From the NCBI RefSeq assembly GCF_947172395.1, contig NC_069099.1, positions 14,079,740 to 14,143,739 of the forward strand: 64,000 nucleotides of DNA. The letters run 5' to 3'. This stretch comes from Bicyclus anynana. Lineage: Eukaryota > Arthropoda > Insecta > Lepidoptera > Nymphalidae. The notes beneath the pieces were generated by a model. That model saw only the letters and a list, made by a program, of their open reading frames with translations. It was not told where the DNA came from and ran no database searches. The number at the start of each line of letters is the position of its first letter. The first letter of the stretch is position 1. Below, one piece after another: positions 23,441-34,835 of this stretch. Position numbers and translations under genes: made by a program.

Positions 23441-25271
23441 AGTCGCTTCCTTTCAGCTCGGGTCGTGTTATCTTTTAAAACGCTATAATCAAAATATTTT
23501 GAGTTGGTAAGTATTTTTTTGTTCAAAACACAAACACATTTAACATAAATTTTTAAAACAACATAACGGTCAAGCAAATAACAAAGTATAAAGTTGGATG
23601 TCTATGATTTTTTAAGAAAAACTAACGCTAAAACAAATATTTTAGTAAATAAAAACAAAACAGTGAGTAAATCCTAATGCTCTTGCTGCGTCTAATTTGC
23701 TTTGTGTTATTCTAAGACAAACTTGCTACCTACAACAATTTTTCAGTGTAAACAGACATAATAGATTTTATGCTGAAAACATACAAAGGCAAACCAGAAT
23801 TCAATGCAAAGGTTCATAAAAAACTTACATGAACAATAATATTGACAATCGACGAAATAATGTTGGTTAAAAATAAAAGCTAGGCATTTTTAAAAGTTCA
23901 ACTAATGCCTTTCTACATTTGAAAATGTTTAAAGAAAAAAAAATAGCTGAAAATCATAGAACTATCATCATAGAATAAGAACAAAATTACAGGATTAAAA
24001 TTGACAACGATGAAAACTTTAAAAAGCTTATCTCCTCGTATATTGAATGTGATTGCACTATAACGTATACAACAAAGCCATTATACTAAAATCAATTTAA
24101 CAATTCATTAGCACATAATAACTGCGACTAATTCCATCATGAAGGCAGTAAGAAATTTAATTTGTATCTCCCAATCTTGTAATAAAACCTAATCATTAAT
24201 ACCATTAATCATCGAGTTGTCTTTAAAACAATAACAGCATATTAAGTACACCTTAATGATTAACTGTTAAGGTCCCAGAACGCTACTCGCTCGACAGATT
24301 TTAGATATCTACAGACGTGCCGACAAGTTGGAGCCAACTGAACATCGCCAGACTGATCCAATTGTTGTTGAAAAAGTACTTTAGTTGGAAAAATATCAAC
24401 AATAATAGAACTAAAAAATATACACTTCGTTTGTTGATTAGGTACATAAGTCTGTCAGATTCTGGACAGTTATGTATGTATGAAGGTTTGTTTTGAATGC
24501 CTTCAAAACAAACCTTCTTTTAAAATGTTGTATGTTTTATATAATTTATGTCCACATTGTGATTACCCAAAGCGAACTACTCGATAAACAATAAAAAAAA
24601 TAGTAACAAGGCGTTGTTATACTGTCTAACAAACTACCCGGGGAAAGTGTAAACTTAGCTTGTCAATATTATGATCTGAAGGCAAATTCTACTAAAACTA
24701 AGTTTTTAGTAATAAAAAGGTCGGTATATGCCATGTCGATCATTATATGCGATCAATTTGTCTACGTGTGATAGCAATTCGAGCGGTCAACTAAATCGGC
24801 TCGTCTATAGACACCATTTTAAAATACTGCCCTTGACCAGTCCAACTAATGGCTCGGTAAGATTAATGATTTCATTAATTACACTAGCGACAATCAATGT
24901 AAATTTAAATATGGCTTTTTGTGTAAAATATGCACTAAAGAGGCCGGATTAGATTTACATTGTGGACCGTAATGAACAATCCGAGTGTGTCACATACTTT
25001 AACGACGTTGTTTTTCATCGTTTGATGACATTGTTGAAAACTAATGATTGTTATGTTTTCAACCGATCTTCAAAAGGAAAAACATATTTGTGATATAAAC
25101 ATTTTTTATTTTAATGGTTGATTGAACAATTAGATGCATTGTTTTGAAAACAACCACTTAAAATATCAAAAGAAAGAATCTTATAATACACGGCCCTATG
25201 TTGTCCTCATGTGCCTGTAATTTCATTGGCAGTTATAACTTGGCAGCAATACTATAAGGCGGAAGAAATGA
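23441..25271. other. AT-rich intronic sequence
   Basis: No transposon recognised. A short hairpin at 24482 is listed separately; a 74-codon frame at 24728-24952 is unrecognised. Confidence 0.4.
24482..24517. repeat. perfect hairpin, 16-bp arms, 4-base loop
   Basis: GAAGGTTTGTTTTGAA - TGCC - TTCAAAACAAACCTTC, exact complement. Confidence 0.85.
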
Positions 25272-25430
25272 GCTTTTTTTATTCTTTACAAGTTAGCCCT
25301 TGACTACAATCTCACCTAATGGTAAGCGATGATGCAATCTAAGATGGCAGCGGACTAACTTGTTAGGAGGAGGATGAAAATCCACACCCCTTTCTGTTTA
25401 TACACGACATCGTAGCGGAACCGTAGTAGG
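25272..25430 (-). mobile_element. SINE family B, 3' half, minus orientation
   Basis: TTTATTCTTTACAAGTTAGC ... GGTAAGCGATGATGCAATCT ... TACACGACATCGTAGCGGAA. The tRNA head is lost (5' truncation). Confidence 0.9.
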
Positions 25431-25864
25431 CGGCGGTCCTCTGATACTGGTCGTAAAAGAATTTATCTTGCCCACCTATTTATTTTTGAGTAGCGTCGTA
25501 GGTCTAAGTTCCATATGTCTCTCTACAAAGAGGGAGCCCAGGGCCTGCCATAGGCCGTTAAAATTGGCTGAGAGTGATCATTAAGGAACATTATAAAGTG
25601 AAAGTAAGACTAAAAGGAGTCACAGAACCCCCCGATGACTACGGCACTTACATAATCGGAAAAAAATTATACTACTCGGACTCCGGAGGAATCAAATCTG
25701 GGTATTGAAAAAGTCCAGCTAGATTTAAAAAAAAAAGAAAAACTGGGCGACTATTAAAAATTCATCAATATACCTACATTTAATAAAATTTAAGTTTCTG
25801 TCTGTGATCACAAGATAACTGTGTTTTCTCAAGTCACTATAGTTAATTACACGCTTTTATTAAA

Positions 25865-26055
25865 TGTTCGTCTGTTTGTCTGTTCGGTGTAATCTCTGGA
25901 ACGGTTAAACAGATTTAAACGTGATTTCACTGATAGATAGAGGTGGTTGTTGAGTAATATCCTTGATATTACTCAACAACCACCACTTTTCATCCCGTAA
26001 CAACCCATAGTTCCCTCGGGATTTATGAAAAACGAAGTCGCTAACGCCAGAAAAT
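25865..26055 (-). mobile_element. LINE 3' tail (family C-like), minus, with internal hairpin
   Basis: CATAGTTCCCTCGGGATTTA and TGAAAAACGAAGTCGC are the reverse sense of the family C start. It is interrupted by a perfect hairpin at 25942-25984 (20-bp arms beginning GGTGGTTGTTGAGTAATATC, loop CTT). Confidence 0.65.
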
Positions 26056-26543
26056 AAAACAGGTTTAAATGTACCTACTTCTTATCAAGTTTATACACTA
26101 AATTTATCTTCCGCCACATTTTATTACTACCTTACTAAGCTACTTCATAATTTTAGCCATCGCAAAAATTATTACAGACACTAAACCGAGAAGGTGCAAT
26201 TAAAACCGCAATGACGCGGGAACGTTTTCCCTACAGATCGTAAAATTGGAGCTTACATAGTGCTTACATAGTAGAATATTAGACATAGCGCAAAAACCTT
26301 TGGCCGGACAGGTTTTAAATGTCTTATTGACATGAATTATGCGTATTACGTATTACGAATAGCCTCCGTGCATTGTCTGAGGCAAGAAAAGTGTAAATGT
26401 TGCCAAGAAGCTTAGAGGTTATTGCTTGAAATTTAAATATGCGTTCTGTTTGGTTCTGTTTAGCGAAGTCTTCAATGTTTTTAGTATATATTCATAAAAA
26501 TCTTAATGTTTCCGCTTAAGGTAAATGCATTCCTAATGATACG

Positions 26544-26715
26544 CGTCCACATATTCGAATTGTACGTGTCGGACGCATTACATTTAACATTCTTTGTATA
26601 GAAAGTCATAAAAGTGTGTCCACTGATCCGCATCGTACGAATAAAACGAATCTGTCGTTATATTAAAAATCCGTTTTTTGATGCATTCAATATTTAACAT
26701 GCTAATATGTGGACG
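26544..26715. mobile_element. possible small TIR element
   Basis: CGTCCACATATT (26544-26555) and its exact complement AATATGTGGACG (26704-26715) flank ~150 bp. Further inverted GGACGCAT/ATCCGCAT-like motifs lie inside. No target-site duplication confirmed. Confidence 0.35.
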
Positions 26716-26850
26716 AAGAGAAAAATCTAATTTAATCGGAAAAACCATTATTCTTGAATATAAATTTTTTTTAGGCTGATTTTGAAATTTCTCATGAAGT
26801 GCCATATATTCTCATAATCTAGGTAAGTATATTTAGTTTAAATTAATATT

Positions 26851-26940
26851 ATAATTGGTTTAAGTTTATATTATAATTGGTTGAAGTTTATATTATAATT
26901 GGTTTAAGTTTATATTATAATTGGTTTAAGTTTAGGTTAT
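26851..26940. repeat. 22-bp tandem repeat just past the exon donor
   Basis: ATAATTGG recurs at 26851, 26873, 26895 and 26917, exact 22-base steps; unit roughly ATAATTGGTTTAAGTTTATA plus two bases. It ends about 25 bases from the splice donor of the 26965 exon. Confidence 0.9.
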
Positions 26941-26964
26941 AAAACGTATCGAGATATGACTTAC

Positions 26965-27114
26965 CTTCCCTCCTCATGCCCATTTTTAAGCATTTCCTAA
27001 GCCGGCAGTACTGGCATTGATTTCTATGGTGCTGGTCGATGGGACAGTTCCTCGTTCCTCTGCAGGAGTAAGACAGGTTCCTCCTCACCGACCGTTTGAA
27101 GAAGGACTTGCAGC
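26965..27114 (-). CDS. svp: seven-up / COUP-TF nuclear receptor, exon with remainder of the DNA-binding domain
   Basis: A 150-nt internal exon on the minus strand. It begins with GC completing the split Gly codon, then 49 codons, then G. The product starts CKSFFKRSVRRNL, giving the fourth cysteine of finger 1 and, with the preceding exon, the P-box EGCKS. It continues SYSCRGTRNCPIDQHHRNQ and CQYCRLRKCLKMGMRRE, holding the four finger-2 cysteines. The acceptor is a pyrimidine run ending TTTCACAG (27120-27115). The donor is GAAG|GTAAGT, with GT at 26964-26963. Ending with G in phase 1 fits the family's next residue, Ala, of the AVQRGR A-box region. Compared with the Drosophila protein as I remember it, NLSYSCRGT differs by conservative Thr/Ser changes. 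The ligand-binding domain must lie at coordinates below this window; I saw no sequence for it in 1-26964. Confidence 0.97.
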
Positions 27115-27274
27115 CTGTGAAAGAGAAAAATACATTCAGCAATTCATTCCGAAGGTTTGAGAATGGAAATAAATAAAATAATAGCTAAATTTTTTTTTTG
27201 ACACCAACACGTCCAAGCATTATCCTGATTTCAATCTTTATTATTAGATACATTTATTTATTTATATATTTTAA

Positions 27275-27500
27275 ATTCAAATTCAAATTTTATTTATTTC
27301 AATTAGGCTTATACAAGCAATTTTGAAAGGCAAGATTATGTCATAATTTAATTTCATCTAATGGTGGTAAATCGAAAACTTAAAATTAAAGTTACGAGGG
27401 TTCCAAACGCGTCTTGGTCCGAGAAGAGCCCACAACAAACTCAGCCAAGGTTAATTTTTTATTTGTTTACCACCATTTTACAAACTTATTTAAAACTAAG
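27275..27500 (-). mobile_element. retroposon 3' end (family E), minus
   Basis: Reverse sense of the 3510 copy: TTTCAATTAGGCTTATACAA, TTACGAGGGTTCCAAACGCG, TCTTGGTCCGAGAAGAGCCC. It is longer on the 5' side, with ACAACAAACTCAGCCAAGG. Confidence 0.65.
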
Positions 27501-28257
27501 CACGCAGTCGTATAAAACAGTTTAACATCAAGCTTTTATCATTTATATACTCACTAACAGTATAATAAGACTTTGTTATAAGCTTGCGTTTAATAGTTTA
27601 GTTTTTAGAACATGTGAATACCGAGAAGTCGGACTTAGGTATTGCCTTTTCTAATGGCAACCTGTACTACATCCGAAGCAATAATGTTACAAGAAAAAGA
27701 GGTAGGTAGGTTAACAAGTGGCACGTTGAAACTGTGCTAATTAGCAAACCTGAGCTCAGTCGCCGCACTGTCACCGCGCCGTTGACAACGCCGCTGAAAT
27801 ATTTTTTGTGTGCAGTTGTAAACATCGAATGTGGTTTATGTAACCTATCTACCTCTTTTTTTCTAATATCATTGATCCAAAGTGAGCAGATTTCCCGAAA
27901 TAGATTGCCTATTTTTTATACCACGTTGGTGGCTGCGTTAATCCAATTAATTGAAATTTAACGGAATGCAATGAAAATAAAGTTATTACAAAGAATCTAT
28001 TAACGGGACGCCCAATTAAGAATCAATGGCTCATTATCACGTGATCACAATCTGCCTACACGCGACATAAGTGTTTTACTAAAAGCATTTGTTACATAAA
28101 AGTGAAGTGAAAAATTTACGTGGGCGGGTCGGAATGTAATCGGCTTATAATCGGTCTTAAGCTGAACGCACATTTTATAGAACCTCATGTTCGTATAAAT
28201 ATCGTCAGTAATAATTAGATATCTAAGAACCTTTCTTTCTAATTTGGTGGCTGTGCT
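27501..28257. other. unassigned sequence
   Basis: Frame at 27734-27961 (+) unrecognised; no repeat seen. Confidence 0.4.
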
Positions 28258-28560
28258 ATTTTTAACCGACTTCCAAAAAGGAGGAGGTTCTACGTTCGAC
28301 TGTATGTATGTTTTTTTTTTTTTTTTTTTTATGTATGTCCAGCGATAATTCCGTCATTTGTGGACCGATTTTAAAAATTCTTTTTTTATTTTGAAGGGTT
28401 TGATTTCAGGGTGGTCCCATTTTTTTCATGTCAGGATCTGATGATGGCATCCTGGAGAAATCGAGGGGATCTTTCGAAAATTGTAGGGACGGCTAGTGCG
28501 TTTGTTAGTGTTTCCATAAGCTATTTTAAACAACTACAATTTTATGAAGGTCTGGAGTTG
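28258..28560 (+). mobile_element. LINE 3' region start
   Basis: ACCGACTTCCAAAAAGGAGG then a T(20) run and ATTTGTGGACCGATTTTAAA, a lepidopteran LINE-associated sequence, leading into the 130-bp array. Confidence 0.6.
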
Positions 28561-29110
28561 GTCTGATGATGGAGCCAAAACACAGACGATGGAACTCGTC
28601 AACGATTTATAGCAGGTACCTTTTGTTTGGGCTTGATTTATTTGTATTGATGAGAACTTTCCACCTAGATGGGTTGTGACTGTATTAAGGGTCTGATGAT
28701 GAAGACGAAGGACAGTTAAGAGAACTCCTCAACGGTTCACAGTAGCTACCTTGTGTTTGGACTTGATAAATTTGTATTGATGAGAACTTTCCACCTAGGT
28801 GGGTTGTGACTGTATTTGGGGTCTGGTGATGAAGACGAAGGATAGTTAAGGGAACTCCTCGACGGTTCACAGTAGCTACCTTGTGTTTTGACTTGATAAT
28901 TTTGTATTGATGAGAACTTTCCACCTGGATAGGTTGTGATTGTATTAGGGGTCTGGTGACGAAGATGAAGGATAGTTAAGGGAACTCCTCGACGGTTCAC
29001 AGTAGCTACCTTGTGTTTGGACTTGATAAATTTTATGTTGATGAGAACTTTCCAACCATATGGATTGTGACTGCATAGGGGGTCTGGTGATGAAAACGGA
29101 GGACAGTCAC
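28561..29110. repeat. 130-bp tandem array, about four copies
   Basis: TGAGAACTTTCCACC recurs at 28651, 28781, 28911 and 29042 (steps 130, 130, 131). Other constants are GAAGACGAAGGA, CGGTTCACAGTAGCTACC and TTTGGACTTGATAAATTTG. Minus frames of 79 and 129 codons cross it. 130 is not a multiple of three, so repeat copies are read in different frames and no protein repeat is conserved. It lies inside a LINE 3' region and may be that element's own internal repeat. Confidence 0.9.
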
Positions 29111-29357
29111 CTTTCATGTTTTTCTGAATATTCATTTTACGTGTGGATAAAGGGGGAGTAAAATTTTGTATATGAAGGTAGTATTTTTAAAGTAGTTGAA
29201 TTAAGGTAGTATTTTTAAAATTGGGATTGTAGGACTTAGATACTTATATTAATTGATTATATACTTAGATACTTATTATAAAAAAATAACGTTTCAACTA
29301 ATTGCTTATTAATTTTTGTTCACACTCTGTAGGTGTGCTAACACTAAAAATTAAAAA

Positions 29358-29686
29358 ATAAAAATTTTAATAAAAAAAATTCAACCGACTTCCAACTCAA
29401 AAATTAACATAAACTAAAAAGCAAAAAATAACATCTTACCTATGTGCTACCTTCTGATCAGTTTGAAGGCGGTGCCAATCTAGTGTCATGTTTTAATTAA
29501 AGCTGTTTCTGAAAGAACCACAGAAATTTTGTAATTTAAATGGCTTAAATTAAAACATCACTGGCTTGGCACCGCCTTCAAACTGATCAGAAGGTAGCAC
29601 ATAGGTAAGATGTTATTTTTTGCTTTTTAGTTTATGTTAATTTTTGAGTTGGAAGTCGGTTGAATTTTTTTTATTAAAATTTTTAT
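29358..29686. repeat. ~330-bp hairpin with ~143-bp arms
   Basis: Left arm from 29358 through TTCAACCGACTTCCAACTCA, CTATGTGCTACCTTCTGATC and GGCGGTGCCAA to ~29500. The right arm 29545-29686 is its reverse complement. The outer ~120 bp is essentially perfect, with mismatches and small indels only nearer the loop. The ~45-base loop has a further TTTCTG/CAGAAA pair. The outer end carries the TTCAACCGACTTCCAA LINE motif. Confidence 0.92.
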
Positions 29687-29772
29687 GCTTGACTCATTGT
29701 TGGTCGTGTCTACTGTGGCGCTAACATGTTAGCTTCTTGCTTATAGAAGTGAGGGTTTAGGAGCTTCGGCCC

Positions 29773-29773
<1 letters not shown>

Positions 29774-29805
<32 letters not shown>

Positions 29806-30060
29806 ATCAGCCGATGGACGTCCACTGCAGGACATAGGCCTTTTTGTAGAGACTGCCACTACAGCTTCGTGACACGTTGAGCTATGTTTTTAGTTCTTCT
29901 GCAGATTTCCTCATTTCTGATTCGATCCCGCTGAGATACTCCTAGCATAGCTCGTTGCATCGCCCGCTGTGTAACTCTGAGCCTATGAGGCCCATAATTA
30001 GCGACCAAGTCTCAGAACCATAGGTCATCTGGCAACACGCACTGTTCGAAGACTTCAGGC
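29774..30060 (-). pseudogene. LINE reverse-transcriptase C-terminal remnant with (CAT)n 3' end
   Basis: (CAT)n at ~29777-29807, then TCAGCCGATGGACGTCCACT, the LINE 3' terminus in reverse sense. Further in, the minus strand reads AMQRAMLGVSQRDRIRNEEI then CRRTKNIAQRVTKL, from the RT C-terminal region. A deletion removes the VLEWRP...GRP segment kept at 60290. Confidence 0.8.
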
Positions 30061-33000
30061 ACTGAGGAATTTCGGTTCAATAAGCTGCGACAATGCGTGA
30101 TGGTGATGATTGACTCACTAACGATCGATAATGACAGAGAGAAACTGCTGAACGCGCTCTTCAATACACGGGTAAACACCATACACTTCCCAATCATGTA
30201 ATGCTGATACTTATTCAGAAATATTAAAAACAAAACTTCAATTGCTAAAACACGTCCATTTATCGAACCTAGGACCTCAAGATTCGTAGACCACTGGACA
30301 AAAGATGCAGTTATTAAGATTTACCCTAATCTGAAATCTTTTTTATTAACCTTTTACCAGTTTAAATTACGCGTTTAGTATTATTTTAATTATATTAACA
30401 TAATCCCATATATCAGTCCGGGGGCCATAATTCGATTCTGTGGAAGCTGGAATCCATAAAATTGTTAAAATACCGCTTTAACGACCTCCTCTCATGAATA
30501 TGTTACTAATATTATACAAATAATTTGCGTTAGGCCGATTTTACACTGACGCCGCAGTATTTTGAAAAAAATGCATGACGTATTTGAAAAAAACATTTTG
30601 TTTTATAGAGAGTACCTACTGACGTGTTTATTGCCGGCTCATCTCAGCAAATCTTGCCTTCCGCACCGATGGTATAGTCTTTACTAATAGCAGTCAAACT
30701 TGATGTTTCAAAAGTGCTTGTAAAAGTGAATTTTGAATTTGAATGAACGAATTTTGATGCCATAAGGTAAATACATGCTAATGCTCCATTTTAGCTTCGA
30801 CCTAAGTATATAGATTTCCACAATGTTGGGAGGTTACTGGACCAAGTCAAATTTTTAAAGACATTTTAAAAATAAAAACAAAGTAAGAAAATAATTAAAG
30901 AAATAGAAAATAAAATAGTAATCGTTTTACTTCTATTCTCCGATATTTTTTTTATTTAAAAAATCCTATAAAATTGAAGAATCATTAGATCTTCTATCTT
31001 TGATCTATCTGATACTCTACAATAGGTTTATTTTTATTTTATAATTTTTTTCTTCTACTAAAGTTCCGCAATGTGATTCTATTCAATAATATTCTACATA
31101 AAACCCTTTAGCGATGGTGAGATACGCTCGTATATTTTACAGAAATAACCGAATTCCACCATAAAAAACAAGCTAAGTATGTATTAAATAACTTTCACGA
31201 AACTTAAAAAGCTTCTGTGGAAAAGCACCTTATCTATCTTAGCACAGGTGACAAATGCATCGAATTTACGTAAATTGATGTTTTTCTAAAGTGATACAAC
31301 TCATAATGCGCTAATAATTAATTTTGTCAGAGAAATTATTATTAATTACGGCGCCAGTGTGGCCGTAAATTATGAAGAAATTATGAAAAAATAATACCAG
31401 ATTCTGTCGTTATAATATTTTATTGAATTTTTATTCATTGAATAAAAACGCTGTTGGTTTAGCCAGAATAAGGCGTAACTAACGACACACAAGTTTGTTA
31501 TATTTATTGAGCAGGTTTTCTTTATAAATTAATATAAGCTTACATGATCATGAATGAATTTTATGTACCTAAGTGGACGATTCATAATCTATTTTTGTAT
31601 GGAATAATAAAAAACACCTATGTCATAGATGATATTGTTTTGTTTGACTGTTAATAAAGCTATTGTTTTTTTTTTTAATTTATAATAATAGTTTTTTTTA
31701 ATACTTATAATCAATAGTACTTTAAAATAACTAATCGAACTAAGTAAAAGGATTAATATATAAGTTTAACTGTTTGTAACTCTACCACCACTTCATAAGG
31801 TCTAATTATCGGCAATTTACTCAACAGTTAAATAGATTATTAAAATGTTTTTTTTTTAATTTGATGCACCGAATTAGAAGCTTACTTTTTGGAATTCGAT
31901 TCATAAAAATCACATCAAAAACATTTCGACTCACGGTAAACTCATACTAGAATTCTATTTAGATTTCGAAGGCCAAATGCCCGAGCGAAGACACATACGT
32001 ACCTACAATCAACGCTCTATAGTCGCCGCTACACAACCAAAACTGAATGCACAATAATATTTCAAGTTCCCGCCGTCATCAGAATAACACTAGTGTCAAC
32101 AGCTAAGCTCTTTGTACCGATTTAGAATGATTTAAATATTAAAATCGTGTAGAAAGTGTCTTTTCTGTACCGCTCGTAAACACTTAGTACGAGTTTGTAC
32201 ATACATCTCGATGAACGTGAATTAGAATTAAAACTAACGTCACTTTTTTTTTTAGTATCAAAATATAAACAATAATTGACGTGACTTTTTAAGAATGCGT
32301 TCAAGCTAGTTTCGAATCCATCCAGGATTAATAATCATGAGCTTGTTCGTCAATAATAGTGTCGGAATAATAGCAGCGTTGAGATATATAGGATATTTAT
32401 GACATCATGAATGAATCTTTAATTCGAATATTGGCGGATTTTTACATAAAAAAATTGCAGCTGTAGCTTCTACTTCATTCAATAATTTGAGGGTAAATAC
32501 GTGAAAAGGTTACCTGCAAATAACTGAGTGCAATTTACTTTTTTAGAACATAGAACTACTAAAGTCTTTGGCGATCGAATCGGTTATGCCTTAGCAATCA
32601 CTTTTGTGAGACATGTTAGAGCATTTCTTCTTTAAATATTGTTTTTTTTGCTCAATGGATATATTAGAGAGACAATTATAAAGGTATTCGATATTATATT
32701 ACGATTTCGATATCATAAGTTCTTACTAGAGGCGATGTTCTCTATCGCGTGTTAGCCCACCATTAGTTTACATCTCATGAACATTGTAATGGTTAAATTT
32801 AAATTATCAACGAAAATTGTGACTCCGCGTCTCCTTTATGTTATACTAATCTTATGAATATTTCAAAACATCTTCAAAACACGACCATTATAATGTTACA
32901 TATAACCAAATAAGAGTAATAAAAACGCACGATCGAAGTTATAATGCTACGAGAATATGAGATGTAACAAGTGTATCCAATCACTACTGGATGGGAGATT

Positions 33001-34339
33001 ATTATAATTATAATTTTTAGAATGATGATAATATTATGATTATAAAACAGGCACTAATACATAATGATTATTTTTATTATAATTGAATAATATAATTATT
33101 ATTTTTAATCATTTTCTTGTAATTTTTTGTTGGATAGGTTGACTGGTTTGACTACAATCATGGTGGAAAGCAGTGTTGGAAGATATCTATTCATTTAGCT
33201 TAAATTGTTGTTTAAATGGAAATGGTGGCAGGTGTGATATTTAGTAAACAGTCTTTAAAAAATATTTGTATAATAGTATTGCAAGCATCTGGTAAAGTAA
33301 AAAACCGCTATCTGGCTTATTTTTTTTATACTTTCTAAATTTTCAATTTAAGTATGTAAGTATAAGGGTTGAAAAATTAAATTTCAAATTGCGGATTTTC
33401 TTTAAAAAAAATCCTCACTTTGGAGATATTTACTAGCAGTTATGTTACTTCCTAATTAATGAGGATTCTATAGAATTGAAAGAATTTATCAAATTGATCC
33501 TGTAGTTTTTGAAACATATTTTAGTTACAAAAATACAAATATTATCTCTTCGTTATCTAATATTTTAGAATTTAAACTATCGTGAATATCGGTTTGAAAC
33601 TAGTCTAGTCACGTTATTTTTAGTTGTTTCATAATCAATTAATCTTAGATTTATACCTAGATACCTCTTCATAAAATTATTGATTTAGCCCCACTTTTCC
33701 TAACCATATCTCTAGTTCTGTGTTAGGGTAACATACGAGAACCTTGCCTCAAATGCCAAAAATGCCGACCAGCTTACGTACAAAGACAACCATCACAGCA
33801 ATGTGCGCTAGACTTAAAACAACAAGTACAAAGTACAGCTAAGTATACCGCACTAGCGAGCAATAAAACACATATTTTTCATTACGTGACCAAGTATCTA
33901 GTTCACTAAATTAAACAATTTGCTTCGAACCGGAAAACAGACCACGTAACCAGCACTTCGCTCAGCACAAATGATATATTGTCACTAAAACAAGTGGTCA
34001 GGGAAAAATGTGAATACCTCAGTGGGTAATAACACAGTTTATTATCGGTATTGGCACCTAATCGCTTCGAGATTATAGTGCAGACACGTCAAGTCGCACT
34101 AAATAGTCACCTACTACTACATAGTAGACAAATTTTGTAATTACACTTTATTTACGAGTAATATGATGTTTTTAATGACCTGACAAGTGAAACTGAAGAC
34201 TGCCGTCCGGGGTCGACCCCTTGGATGTTCACCCCCCTCCCCTTAATTTAAAGTCAAAATACTTCAAGAGTCTTGTTTTACATCGTACAAATTATTTAAA
34301 GTTTAAGTTCAACTACCACCTCTTCACCAACTCATGTTC
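30061..34339. other. 4.3 kb of AT-rich intron, nothing assigned
   Basis: No SINE or LINE recognised except a weak family E-like piece at ~30700-30745 (AAAAGTGCTTGTAAAAGTGA). Frames at 30012-30233 and 32122-32304 are unrecognised. 33000-33110 has AT-rich inverted sequence. Confidence 0.4.
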
Positions 34340-34572
34340 ATGCATGGGGCATGCACCTCCAACTTTTCAGTTATGTGCATTTTAAGAAACTAAATATCAC
34401 GTGTCTCAATCGGTTAAAGAAAACATCATGAGGAAACCTGCATACCAGAGAATTATCTTAATTCTCTGCGTGTGTGAAGTCTGCCAATCCGCATTGGGCC
34501 AGCGTGGTAGACTATTGGCCTTACCCCTCTCATTCTGAGAGGAGACTCGAGCTCAGCAGTGAGCCGAATATG
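34340..34572 (+). mobile_element. SINE family A, plus orientation, head missing
   Basis: Begins GGGGCATGCACCTCCAACTT and runs to GAGGAGACTCGAGCTCAGCA-GTGAGCCGAATATGGGTTGA. Body and 3' end are complete; the tRNA-derived 5' part is absent. Confidence 0.92.
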
Positions 34573-34661
34573 GGTTGATGACTACGACGACCACCTCTTC
34601 GGCAGGAGCATAGGTCATATGAGAAGAAATGGTAAACCAAGTGAGCCCGTTATTGCATGAC

Positions 34662-34835
34662 TAGCTGACGCCGCGCGGTTTCGACCGCGTGGTTCCCGTT
34701 CCCGTAAGAATATGGGGATAATATATATAGCCTATAGCCTTCCTCGATAAATGGGCTATCTAACACTGAAAGAATTTTTCAAATCGGACCAGTAGTTCCT
34801 GAGATTTAGCGCGTTCAACCAAACAAATAAAATAA
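34662..34835 (+). mobile_element. LINE 3' tail (family B)
   Basis: TAGCTGACGCCGCGCGGTTT, GTTCCCGTTCCCGTAAGAAT, GGGCTATCTAACACTGAAAG, TTCAACCAAACAAAT. Close to consensus. Confidence 0.88.

Larger units (their letters stand above)
1..26964 (-). other. svp: svp downstream intron, partial (more than 26.9 kb)
   Basis: Starts at the donor GTAAGT after GAAG and runs off the window start. I found no sequence resembling the COUP-TF hinge (AVQRGRVPP) or ligand-binding domain on the minus strand, so the next svp exon is inferred to be outside. Repeats inside are listed separately. Confidence 0.75.

Noticed and set aside
1..26964. Search for svp ligand-binding-domain exons
   Set aside because: No minus-strand sequence resembling the COUP-TF hinge or helices was seen; I infer they lie outside the window.
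28746..29135. 129-codon minus frame with repeated protein segments
   Set aside because: Created by the 130-bp tandem array; the period is not a multiple of three, so different copies are read in different frames.
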